From assembly GCF_014207095.1 (NCBI RefSeq), contig NZ_JACHBG010000008.1, positions 1 to 64,000 of the forward strand: 64,000 nucleotides of DNA. Direction: 5' to 3'. Below are positions 7,877 through 15,369 of this stretch, in pieces. The translations under genes and the position numbers were made by a program. Positions within the stretch are counted from its first letter, which is position 1. The number at the start of each line of letters is the position of its first letter. The notes below the pieces were generated by a model that searched no databases, was not told the origin of the DNA, and saw only the letters and a list, made by a program, of their open reading frames with translations. The stretch comes from Martinezella lusitana. Lineage in GTDB: Bacteria; Pseudomonadota; Alphaproteobacteria; Rhizobiales; Rhizobiaceae.

Positions 7877-9517
7877 ATGACGAAGCTGGGCAGTTGGTTC
7901 GTAATTGACAAGGCGGATCTGGTCGCCGGCATATCGGTTGCCGGGCTGATGCTGCCGGAAGCGGTGGCTTACGCCGGCATTGCCGGGCTGCCGCCGCATC
8001 GAGCCATCCTTGCCGGCATCGCCGGATGTTTGATCTATGCCATATTCGGCCGCAGCCGCTTCGCTATCATTTCCCCGACATCCTCCTCCGCCGCCATTCT
8101 TGCCGCGACGCTGGCGGTCGTGCCGGGCGATGCCACCGTCAAGATGGGGCTTGCCACCGTCGCAGTCGCGCTTGCGGGAGCCCTCTTTGTGGTTGCTGCC
8201 CTGTTGCGCTTGGGCGGCATCACCGGTTTCATTTCACGGCCGGTGCTGCGAGGCTTCGCGCTGGGGCTGGCGATCACAATCATTCTCCACCAGCTGCCTA
8301 TCCTTGTGGGCGTGCCTGTGCAGGGCTCGAACATCTTCACCTATGCGGCGGCGCTATTCGGCGCGATCCTGCAGTGGAATCCGATCAGTGTTGCCGTCGG
8401 CGTCATGGCGCTGGCTGCTCTATTGTTGCTCAAGCGCATGCCGAGCATTCCCGGCGCCTTCCTGGTGCTCGCGGCCGGCATTTTCGCCTCATACTTGTTT
8501 GGCCTTGAGGCGCACGGGGTCAAGCTCGTCGGCACCATAGAAATACTGCCGCAATGGCCGTCGCTGCCCGATGCCGGCTGGACGTCCTATTCGCGGCTGG
8601 TCCAGTTTACGGTGCCGCTCGTACTCATCCTTTTTGCGGAATCCTGGGGCACCATGCGAGCTCTGGCGCTCCGCTACGGCGAAACGCTGGAGGTCAATCG
8701 CGAACTCGGCGCGCTCGGCGCGGCCAACATCGCCAGTGCGCTCGTCCAGGGCATGCCGGTTGGTGCTGGGTTTTCCGCCGGTTTCGCCAGCGAGGCTGCA
8801 GGCGCAAAGACACGGGCTACCACCGTATTCGCCGCCATTGGCCTTGCCATCCTGATCGCCTGCGCCGGACCGCTGGTAGCTCTCTTGCCGGAGCCGGTGC
8901 TTGCAGCCGTGGTGATTGCGGCGCTGACCCATGCGCTCGATCCGAGTCCTATCCTGCGCCTGCGTCGCCTGCATCGCGATTTCTACGTGGCGCTAGGCGC
9001 TGCGATCGGTGTGCTGATCTTCGGCGTGCTGAACGGCATGCTGCTGGCAATTGCACTGTCGCTGGCGGCCATGATGCATCGTCTGGCATCGCCCTATGTC
9101 GCCCGTCTGGGGAGGCTTGGCGACAGCCACAACTTCGTTGATGTCAGCCGTCACGACGACGCATCCGAGATGCCCGGTATCGCGGTCTGGCGCCCCGGCG
9201 AAACGCTGTTTTTCGGCAATGCCGACACGATCTTCGGCGAGATTCTGTCACGCAGCCATAGCGAGGCAGGGGTGCGTGCCGTCGTCCTCAGTCTGGAAGA
9301 GAGCTTTGACCTCGACAGCACGGCGATGGACGCCCTGATGGAATTCGATGGCGCCATGCGTCGATCGGGCATCCGCTTGCAGTTCGCCCGCGTGCATGAT
9401 CGCGTTCGCGACCTTATGACAGTCGCCGGCGTAGCCGATGTCGCCAATCGCTGCAGCTTCAGCGTCGATGATGCCGTAGCGGCGGTGAAGGGATCTGCAA
9501 ACCTGTCGAGGGCTTGA
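7877..9517 (+). CDS. SulP-family anion transporter with STAS domain
   Basis: A 546-residue inner-membrane transporter. The N-terminal part, with the typical LMLPEAVAYAGIAGLPP in the first helices, forms the SulP transport domain of about 10-12 helices. The cytoplasmic STAS domain occupies roughly residues 430-535, with the FDLDSTAMDAL segment typical of that fold. Substrates in this family include sulfate, bicarbonate and dicarboxylates; none can be assigned here. It is monocistronic, and converges with the 2H phosphoesterase gene (9 bp between stop codons). Confidence 0.9.
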   Translation: MTKLGSWFVIDKADLVAGISVAGLMLPEAVAYAGIAGLPPHRAILAGIAGCLIYAIFGRSRFAIISPTSSSAAILAATLAVVPGDATVKMGLATVAVALAGALFVVAALLRLGGITGFISRPVLRGFALGLAITIILHQLPILVGVPVQGSNIFTYAAALFGAILQWNPISVAVGVMALAALLLLKRMPSIPGAFLVLAAGIFASYLFGLEAHGVKLVGTIEILPQWPSLPDAGWTSYSRLVQFTVPLVLILFAESWGTMRALALRYGETLEVNRELGALGAANIASALVQGMPVGAGFSAGFASEAAGAKTRATTVFAAIGLAILIACAGPLVALLPEPVLAAVVIAALTHALDPSPILRLRRLHRDFYVALGAAIGVLIFGVLNGMLLAIALSLAAMMHRLASPYVARLGRLGDSHNFVDVSRHDDASEMPGIAVWRPGETLFFGNADTIFGEILSRSHSEAGVRAVVLSLEESFDLDSTAMDALMEFDGAMRRSGIRLQFARVHDRVRDLMTVAGVADVANRCSFSVDDAVAAVKGSANLSRA

Positions 9518-9526
9518 GCGTGGCGT

Positions 9527-10144
9527 TCAGTCCCGCAAAGTCCAATAGCAAAGATGCTCGTGGATTGACTGCCCCTGCAAGCTGTTGATGAGGACGAAAT
9601 CCTTAGCTGTCCAGATGACAGGTTCCTCCAGCATAATGTCGGGAACCACTCGGCCTCGGTAGAGCAGCGTCATATGCGGCTCGATCGGTTTTTGCTTGGC
9701 AGGCATGATACCGGTAAGCCGCATGGAACCGGCCAATTCCTCATAGATCGCCTTGAGTTCGGCATTTCCATTCGATTTCCACAGAACAAGTGGGCGATTG
9801 TCGCCATTGCCGAAACTGACCGCTCGATCGAAAGTCACCGGACAACAGCGCTTACTGACTCTCGAAGCTGCCTCCATCGCTGCAAACACCACCTCTTCGG
9901 GCAAGCTACAAAACGATCCAATCCCATAAAGGGTCACATGAAAGAGATCAGATCTTCGAGGCTTTGCGAAAAAGCGGTGTTGCCGATGGAAATTGCTTGC
10001 AAGCTTATGGCTTTGCTCGGCGATCTCGGGATCGGGAAGGATTGCAAAATAGAGTTCGCTGATTGGCCCTCGATCGACTGACGGTGGTGTTCGGCTGGAC
10101 GATCCGCCGCTGAGATAGAGCGAGAGCTGGTTCTTGTTCTTCAT
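9527..10144 (-). CDS. 2H phosphoesterase (LigT-like RNA 2',3'-cyclic phosphodiesterase)
   Basis: A 205-residue protein with the two HxT/S-hydrophobic motifs of the 2H superfamily: HVTL at 69-72 and HMTL at 157-160, with spacing typical of LigT/ThpR proteins. These enzymes act on 2',3'-cyclic phosphates or 2'-5' linkages in RNA. The first 30 residues (polar, Ser/Pro-rich) are an extension before the core. It is transcribed towards sulP. The substrate in vivo is unknown. Confidence 0.85.
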   Translation of the reverse strand: MKNKNQLSLYLSGGSSSRTPPSVDRGPISELYFAILPDPEIAEQSHKLASNFHRQHRFFAKPRRSDLFHVTLYGIGSFCSLPEEVVFAAMEAASRVSKRCCPVTFDRAVSFGNGDNRPLVLWKSNGNAELKAIYEELAGSMRLTGIMPAKQKPIEPHMTLLYRGRVVPDIMLEEPVIWTAKDFVLINSLQGQSIHEHLCYWTLRD

Positions 10145-10370
10145 GGGTTCGCGTCAAAGCATGGGCGCTTTGCCTCCTCTTGTACGACCCCGCAATGATA
10201 GGACTCGATGCTTATAGAATCAAGAACAAATCATGAACATATGATCATTGAGCCGACTCACCAGTGCTCCTTGAAGCTCTCGAAAATACGTTCGAATAAA
10301 AAGCCGGCCTGATCTGTTCACTCCAGGTTCGGGTCTTCATGCCCATGCTCAGCAACAGGGAATGACAATC

Positions 10371-10508
10371 ATGTACACCAGATCTGTCTTTACGGTCCTC
10401 TTCCTCGTTTTCGTCGGCCTTGGTGTCGCGTCTTGCACTACCTCGGGCGATCACAATTCCGGCGGCGGCATGACTCTGAACGCACCTCCGACCGGCGGCG
10501 GATATTGA
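10371..10508 (+). CDS. Small predicted lipoprotein, 45 aa
   Basis: A 45-codon ORF with a hydrophobic signal segment ending in a lipobox-like V-A-S-C, followed by a short Gly/Pro/Thr-rich tail. The cysteine would be lipidated after cleavage, leaving a mature peptide of about 24 residues at the membrane. The ATG at 10371 has an AGGG site ten bases upstream; an ATG nine bases earlier overlaps that site and is less likely. Small lipoproteins of this kind are common in Rhizobiaceae, but I do not recognise a named family. It lies in the gap before ogt. Confidence 0.65.
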   Translation: MYTRSVFTVLFLVFVGLGVASCTTSGDHNSGGGMTLNAPPTGGGY

Positions 10509-10646
10509 TTTCAGGATTGTCGTTATCTGAGCCTCGCTCCATCACCATCAAAACGGTGGCAATTCCTGTTCTTCGCAAGAATCGGGTTGAATTCGTCGCG
10601 CCTGAGGACGATTTTCATGACAAGTGGAAACACAGGAGCTTTCGTC

Positions 10647-11210
10647 ATGAGTGAGGCAAGACAGCATTACCTGATTTTCGAAACCGCTGGTGGCTTCTGC
10701 GGCATCGCTTGGAACGATGTCGGCATCTTGCGCTTTCAACTACCGACAAAGGATGCAAGCTCGACCGAGCGGCTGCTCCTGCGCCGCTTGCCAAATGCGC
10801 AGCCCGGAACGCCGTCGCCCGAGATCGTGGAGGTGGTCGCGCAGGTGAAGCGCTATTTCGCAGGCGAGGAGATCGACTTCTCAGGCGTTACGCTCGACCT
10901 CGGCGAACAGGATGATTTCTTCAAGCGGATATACGATGCCGCCCGGCAGGTCGGCTGGGGTCACACGACCACCTATGGAACGCTCGCCAAGCAGCTTGGC
11001 GCCGGCCCGGAAGCCGCGCGCGATGTCGGTCAGGCCATGGCGAAGAACCCCGTCGCACTGATCATTCCCTGTCATCGCGTTCTGGCGGCGGGCGGCAAGA
11101 TCGGCGGCTTTTCCGCACCGGGTGGCTCGAATTCCAAGGCACGCATGCTGGAGCTAGAAGGCGTCCAGTTGGCGCCGCCAAAGCCGGTCCAGCAATCGCT
11201 AGGGTTCTAA
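10647..11210 (+). CDS. ogt: Methylated-DNA--protein-cysteine methyltransferase
   Basis: A suicidal DNA repair protein that transfers the alkyl group from O6-alkylguanine to its own cysteine. With the ATG at 10647 it has 187 residues; AGGAG sits 8 nt upstream, so the longer reading from 10587 was rejected. The active site is PCHRV at 141-145 (acceptor C142). The wHTH helix with the arginine finger (AARDVGQAM) lies just before it. The N-terminal half is the usual variable ribonuclease-like domain. There is no Ada regulatory domain. It appears monocistronic. Confidence 0.93.
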   Translation: MSEARQHYLIFETAGGFCGIAWNDVGILRFQLPTKDASSTERLLLRRLPNAQPGTPSPEIVEVVAQVKRYFAGEEIDFSGVTLDLGEQDDFFKRIYDAARQVGWGHTTTYGTLAKQLGAGPEAARDVGQAMAKNPVALIIPCHRVLAAGGKIGGFSAPGGSNSKARMLELEGVQLAPPKPVQQSLGF

Positions 11211-11236
11211 GCTACAGTCCAGGGATTGCGGCGAGC

Positions 11237-11788
11237 CTAGTCTTGCGCTGGTCGGCGAGCCCGGGAAAACAATAGCGTATCCTTGTCGTTGAGGCGCACC
11301 GGTGTCGGATCGCGGTAACCGGCCTTTTCCGCAACGCGGATCGAGGCCTTGTTTTCAGGCGAGATCAGACAGACACTTCGCTCGAAGCGAGGCTGCTCAT
11401 CCAGCCACGCGGTGGCGGCGGTCAGGGCCTCCGTCGCAAAGCCCCTGCCATGCGCCCATGCCGCCATCGCCCAGCCGGCCTCGGGAATGCTGCGGATCGA
11501 CGGCTCCATGACCCGATGAAAATCCGCAAAGCCGAGATCCCCGACATAGCGGCCGGAGGATTTCTCTCGGATTGCCCAGTAGCCATGGCCGAGAAGCGGC
11601 CAAAGGCCGTGATAGGACAGCATCCGCATCCAGGATTCTCTCGACGTCGATACCAGGTTGCCAAAGATATGCTTCACGACCAGCGGATCGCTCCACATGG
11701 CCGCAAGCGGCCCGAAATCATCGAGCGTATGTCCCGTGAGCAGGAGGCGTTCGGTTTCGAGTGATGGAGGGGAGGTTATCGGTTTCAT
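11237..11788 (-). CDS. GNAT-family N-acetyltransferase (RimJ/RimL-like)
   Basis: A 183-residue acetyltransferase of the Acetyltransf_3 type. It shows the N-terminal ETERLLLTGHTLDDF start typical of RimJ/RimL relatives, GYWAIREKSSGRYVGDLGF for the central strands, and the acetyl-CoA region AHGRGFATEALTAATAWL. A substrate amino group is acetylated from acetyl-CoA; the target is unknown. It lies 18 nt downstream of the DUF4180 gene on the same strand and may share its transcript. Confidence 0.85.
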   Translation of the reverse strand: MKPITSPPSLETERLLLTGHTLDDFGPLAAMWSDPLVVKHIFGNLVSTSRESWMRMLSYHGLWPLLGHGYWAIREKSSGRYVGDLGFADFHRVMEPSIRSIPEAGWAMAAWAHGRGFATEALTAATAWLDEQPRFERSVCLISPENKASIRVAEKAGYRDPTPVRLNDKDTLLFSRARRPAQD

Positions 11789-11806
11789 GCAAGCCGTTCT
11801 TTCAGC

Positions 11807-12181
11807 CTAGTTTTGAGAGGTTTGCTGCAGCCGTTCGGCCAGTGCTTCTTCGTTGGGCAGGAACCAGACTTCGCGCCCCTTGTTCGCCTCATAGACGAAA
11901 TCCCTGAGGGCGTCGCTATCGGCAACCCATCGCGAGATATCGCCAATGATGGCAAGCCGGCAACGATAATTGACGAATTTCTGGATGATGCCGCCGGCGA
12001 TGCGCGTCGAAAGCCGGAAAAACTCATCGCTCAGCCGCGATACGGGAATGGCGATCATGCTCGCCTCGGCGTCCCATGCGGCACTGAGCCAATCGTTCAC
12101 ATCTCTCTCGCTGGCCAGTATCGGTCCATTCTCATCGCCGATGACAACCTTGTAGCCGGATAAGTTCTTGACTGCGTGCAT
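11807..12181 (-). CDS. DUF4180 domain protein
   Basis: A 124-residue cytosolic protein matching the DUF4180 family pattern, with DWLSAAWDAEASMIAIP early, a central FVNYRCRLAIIGDIS strand, and a C-terminal EVWFLPNEEAL. No catalytic function is known. The ATG at 12181 was chosen; a TTG nine bases upstream in frame is an alternative. It is followed closely by the acetyltransferase gene, and the TetR gene on the same strand ends 73 nt upstream, so a three-gene TetR-controlled unit is possible. Confidence 0.75.
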   Translation of the reverse strand: MHAVKNLSGYKVVIGDENGPILASERDVNDWLSAAWDAEASMIAIPVSRLSDEFFRLSTRIAGGIIQKFVNYRCRLAIIGDISRWVADSDALRDFVYEANKGREVWFLPNEEALAERLQQTSQN

Positions 12182-12253
12182 GCTGCTCAACTGTTCTTTC
12201 TGTTGGGAAATATGGGGTTGTTCTCGTGGCGTGTCGATAGTTGTGCGTTGGCA

Positions 12254-12883
12254 TCAGACACTGTCGGTTCTCTCCGCCGATGTCGGAAGACCCTTGCCGG
12301 AAAGCCGCAGCACCGCCGCCACCAATGCATCGGGATCTGTGCCCGGATCGAATTGTCCATCGATCATCAGGAGCGCGAGGCCATGCGTCAGAGACCAGAG
12401 AAAGAGCGCCGCCGTGCCGATCTCCCCGGCCGGCAGGCGCCGGGACAATCCGTCCTTGAGCACCTCGTAGGCTTGAGAGCGCAACGCGCGTATCCTGTCG
12501 TCGGCTGCGAAAGCGCCCCCGAAGCCTTCGCCGAACATCAGCCTGTAGAGGCCCGGATTGTCACGCGCAAAGGCGATATAGGCCATTCCCGCCGGCGCAA
12601 GCTGACCGTTTACATTGCTTGGCGCGGCCTGAAGGCGCTCCGCCAGTTCCGCGAAACCCTGCTCGGCAAGTGCCACAGCAATGTCGTCCAGTCCGGAAAA
12701 GTGATGATAGGCGGCCGGTGCGGAAACGCCGACGCGGCGGGCGATCTCCCGAATGCTGAGCGCACTCGGTCCACCCTCTTCCAGCAGCACACGGCCAGCC
12801 TCGAGAAGCGCGTTTCGCAAATCCCCATGATGATAGCGCGCCGGCGGCCCGTTTTCTGCTGTCGTCAACTTGCTCGTCTCCAA
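12254..12883 (-). CDS. TetR/AcrR-family transcriptional regulator
   Basis: A 209-residue regulator with a classical TetR HTH near residues 25-65 (ARRVGVSAPAAYHHFSG) and a C-terminal ligand domain of the TetR_C_33-like type. No ATG lies at the N terminus: the frame opens with TTG at 12883, and a second TTG at 12868 has GGAG about nine bases upstream, so the real start may be five codons shorter. It probably controls its own promoter and the DUF4180 and acetyltransferase genes behind it. The ligand is unknown. Confidence 0.85.
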   Translation of the reverse strand: METSKLTTAENGPPARYHHGDLRNALLEAGRVLLEEGGPSALSIREIARRVGVSAPAAYHHFSGLDDIAVALAEQGFAELAERLQAAPSNVNGQLAPAGMAYIAFARDNPGLYRLMFGEGFGGAFAADDRIRALRSQAYEVLKDGLSRRLPAGEIGTAALFLWSLTHGLALLMIDGQFDPGTDPDALVAAVLRLSGKGLPTSAERTDSV

Positions 12884-12952
12884 TCTTTACGACGTTAAGA
12901 TTATCGGCTAATTCTGTGCCGGCTGCAATCCTGCCGTTACGGAGTTCCGGCG

Positions 12953-13459
12953 ATGTCTCATATTCCGGCCTATGTCTACTGCCTGTTTCTACTGCTGCTT
13001 TGGATGGGCATTTCGCGATGCTTGCCGCGCACCATCCGGGTTGAACGCCTCGCCATAATGCCAGTCCTGATGGCCATACTCGGTTTTCGCGGCTTTGAGG
13101 GACTTTTCTCGCAGCCCACGATGTTCGATCTGCTTGCAGCAGCGTTGGGGCTATGCGCCGGCATGGCAATCGGCTGGCATCATGTCAGAACCTGGAACAT
13201 CGGTGTTGATAGAGAGCGGGGATCGCTCTCCTTGCCTGGCGACGTCATGATGCTGGTGATCATCCTTGCGACCTTCGCCTTCGAATTCCTGCTGCATGCC
13301 GCGGCGGAAACCCACTCCATCTGGTTCTCCGCTCCCGCGGTGCCGTCGGTTGCGGCAGCAATATGGGCCGGCTTCATCGGCATGTCCGTCGGCAGAAACC
13401 TGCATCTCTTTTCGCGTTACATGAATGTTCCTGTCGAGCCTGTCGACCAGGCAGGCTAG
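12953..13459 (+). CDS. Small integral membrane protein (DUF6622-like)
   Basis: A 168-residue protein with about five hydrophobic helices (near residues 5-20, 33-50, 58-75, 98-118, 125-145). It resembles small DUF6622-type inner-membrane proteins, though I hold that family name with moderate confidence. GGAG lies nine bases before the ATG. It is divergent from the TetR gene (69 bp), so that regulator may control it. Its TAG stop overlaps the TAG stop of the convergent marR gene: both are read from the palindrome CTAG at 13456-13459. Confidence 0.7.
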   Translation: MSHIPAYVYCLFLLLLWMGISRCLPRTIRVERLAIMPVLMAILGFRGFEGLFSQPTMFDLLAAALGLCAGMAIGWHHVRTWNIGVDRERGSLSLPGDVMMLVIILATFAFEFLLHAAAETHSIWFSAPAVPSVAAAIWAGFIGMSVGRNLHLFSRYMNVPVEPVDQAG

Positions 13460-13947
13460 AGCGCCTTAGGCTCAACCACGCCCTTGTCCCTTTCCGCTAG
13501 CGGTTGTTGACCGAGCCCGTCGGCGAAGCGGCGCACAAGCAGCGTGAGCGACTGCCGGTCCTCGTCGGTCCATGCGGCGAGGACCTGCGTCAGGGCACGT
13601 CTGCGCGCCTCGCGCACTGCCCTGAAACGCGCGTTGCCCTCTTCGGTAATCTCGGCAATCGACCGACGCCTGTCTTCGTTATCGGGGCTGCGGGTCACGA
13701 GGCCGAGGCTGTCGAGCCGCGCCAGTTGACGACTGACGGTCGTGTAATCCCGACCGACCTGTTCCGCGAGTTCGGCAACGCCGAGCGGTCCCTGCATTCC
13801 GAGGCGCGCGAGCAGGGGAAACAGCGCGCGATCGAGTTCCACGCCCGCGGCCCTGAGCAGGGCCTCGTCGCGCTGCGGCGCATTCAGGAAATTGACGATA
13901 TCAAGCAGGCCGCCGGCGAGCTCGTCGAGAATATGTGTATTTTGCAC
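13456..13947 (-). CDS. MarR-family transcriptional regulator
   Basis: A 163-residue MarR protein. The wHTH spans about residues 45-105 (LAEQVGRDYTTVSRQLARLDSLGLV, then the wing SPDNEDRRRSIAEIT). The frame opens with GTG at 13947; no ATG is available near the N terminus. It is divergent from an NADPH-dependent FMN reductase gene, and a 13-bp dyad lies in the shared 59-bp promoter region, so it probably represses both. Such pairs often respond to quinones or other electrophiles; this is inference. Confidence 0.88.
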   Translation of the reverse strand: MQNTHILDELAGGLLDIVNFLNAPQRDEALLRAAGVELDRALFPLLARLGMQGPLGVAELAEQVGRDYTTVSRQLARLDSLGLVTRSPDNEDRRRSIAEITEEGNARFRAVREARRRALTQVLAAWTDEDRQSLTLLVRRFADGLGQQPLAERDKGVVEPKAL

Positions 13948-13975
13948 CTTTACAGGTCCCGCTCCTTCAATTTAA

Positions 13976-13988
13976 GTGTATTATACAC
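13976..13988. promoter_or_regulatory. Dyad between marR and FMN reductase genes
   Basis: GTGTA at 13976-13980 and TACAC at 13984-13988 form a perfect inverted repeat around TTA. It sits midway between the divergent MarR gene (start 13947) and the reductase gene (start 14007), an ideal place for a MarR dimer to block both. Confidence 0.55.
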
Positions 13989-14006
13989 ATAATAAGAGAG
14001 AGCGCC

Positions 14007-14561
14007 ATGCCCATGCCATCCAGAATTCTCGTCATTGTCGGCAGCATAAGGCCGAACCGCATATGCCCGGTCGTGGCAGAATGGGTGACATCCGTCGGCC
14101 GCGAAATCCTGCCGGCCGAGTTCGAGATCGTCGATCTTCTGGACTGGCCCTTGCCTATGGATGGCGAGCCCAGCATCCCGGCAACGGGAGACTATCGCAC
14201 CGATCTCACCAAGGCGTGGAGCGAGAAGATTGCCACCGGCGATGCCTTTGTCTTCGTCAGCCCCCAATATAATTGGGGCTATCCGGCCGTACTGAAGAAT
14301 GCGCTCGATCACCTCTATCGGGAGTGGGCAGGCAAACCGGCCATGATCGTTACCTATGGCGGCCATGGTGGCAATAAATGCGCGGCCCAGCTTCATCAGG
14401 TGCTGACCGGATTGAAGATGAAGCCGCTCGAAACCATGCCTGGCTTCACCCTATCGCGCAGCTTTATCGAGGCGAACACGGGGGCACTGGACCCGGCAAC
14501 GGAATTCGCCGAGGGGCGCGCGATGCTCGAACAGGCTTTTGGCGAATTGGGCCGCAACTGA
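14007..14561 (+). CDS. NADPH-dependent FMN reductase-family protein
   Basis: A 184-residue flavodoxin-fold protein (chromate/azo/quinone reductase group). It has the FMN phosphate-binding start ILVIVGSIRPNR and the characteristic SPQYNWGYPAVLKNALDHL segment near residue 95. It should reduce FMN-bound or quinone-like substrates with NADPH in the cytosol. The ATG at 14007 follows a GAGAG site; the longer frame upstream would overlap the marR start. Divergence from marR and the shared dyad suggest induction by a MarR ligand. Confidence 0.88.
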   Translation: MPMPSRILVIVGSIRPNRICPVVAEWVTSVGREILPAEFEIVDLLDWPLPMDGEPSIPATGDYRTDLTKAWSEKIATGDAFVFVSPQYNWGYPAVLKNALDHLYREWAGKPAMIVTYGGHGGNKCAAQLHQVLTGLKMKPLETMPGFTLSRSFIEANTGALDPATEFAEGRAMLEQAFGELGRN

Positions 14562-14751
14562 GCGGGCACTTCGCGCCGCATCAATTTTCATATGCGATCG
14601 TTGCTGCATTGTTGTTGGGGAATATCGGGCTTCGATCGACCGCTGGCCCATACTAATGGAACAATGGCTGCGCGTGATGGTTGGCTCGACCAGTAGAGGG
14701 GTGACTGTTCCGTCGGTCGCCGGCTTGCAAGCATCGGTCTAGAAGGGCCGG

Positions 14752-15321
14752 TTACCTTTGGCGATCGATCGCCAACTTCAGTTCGCGATAACATTCCGTT
14801 AGCTTTGCCAGATCGAAAGCCCGGTTGAGGCCGCTCGGGTTGGGTAAGACCCAGATCGAGGTGCCCGCAAAGCCTTCCGGCTGCTTGCCCCATTCAATGT
14901 CGGCCCGAAGGCTGATGGCGGCATAGGCTGCCTTGCCCAGAAATGCGAGATTGCCCGGAGCAAGCTTTCGGATCTTCTCCTCGAGCACAGGAGCGGCTGC
15001 AATATAGTCGCTCCTCTTCAGTTCGCTGGCGCTTTTGGTTGGACGGGCGATCGCGGATGTCAGGCCGAGGCTATATTGCAGCATCTCCAGCTCTTCCTCC
15101 GCCCGCAGCAGGCGAGGGGTGAAGCCGGCAAGATACAGCACCTGCCAGAAGCGGTTGCTGCGGTTGGAAAAGTTGTGGCCGTCGCGCTGCGCCGTCAGGG
15201 CCGGGTTCAATCCGCAAAAGATGACGGAAAGACGGGGCGCAAGGATTTCTGCCAGCCCGCTTGTCGAGGACGCACCTTCGAGCGGCGCATTCGTCGGTTC
15301 GAGAGAGGTGTCATCGTGCAT
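14752..15321 (-). CDS. mug: G/U mismatch-specific uracil-DNA glycosylase
   Basis: A 189-residue base-excision repair enzyme of the MUG/TDG family, which removes uracil or thymine from G:U/G:T mispairs. The active-site motif GLNPALTAQRDGHNF begins at residue 37, and SNRFWQVLYLAGF follows, both as in E. coli Mug. The segment LPNPSGLNRA near the C terminus matches the second conserved motif (NPSG). The first 25 residues are an extra polar extension. It lies 48 nt downstream of the oleate hydratase start region's gene end on the same strand and may have its own promoter. Confidence 0.88.
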   Translation of the reverse strand: MHDDTSLEPTNAPLEGASSTSGLAEILAPRLSVIFCGLNPALTAQRDGHNFSNRSNRFWQVLYLAGFTPRLLRAEEELEMLQYSLGLTSAIARPTKSASELKRSDYIAAAPVLEEKIRKLAPGNLAFLGKAAYAAISLRADIEWGKQPEGFAGTSIWVLPNPSGLNRAFDLAKLTECYRELKLAIDRQR

Positions 15322-15369
15322 ATCGAGTGTCCGTGCGCAAACCGGAACGAGGCGGCTTGAACCCGCCCG

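Noticed and set aside
11237..12883. Toxin-antitoxin or defence reading of the TetR-DUF4180-GNAT run
   Set aside because: Sizes and motifs suggest an ordinary TetR regulator with a metabolic acetyltransferase; no toxin pairing or overlap is present.
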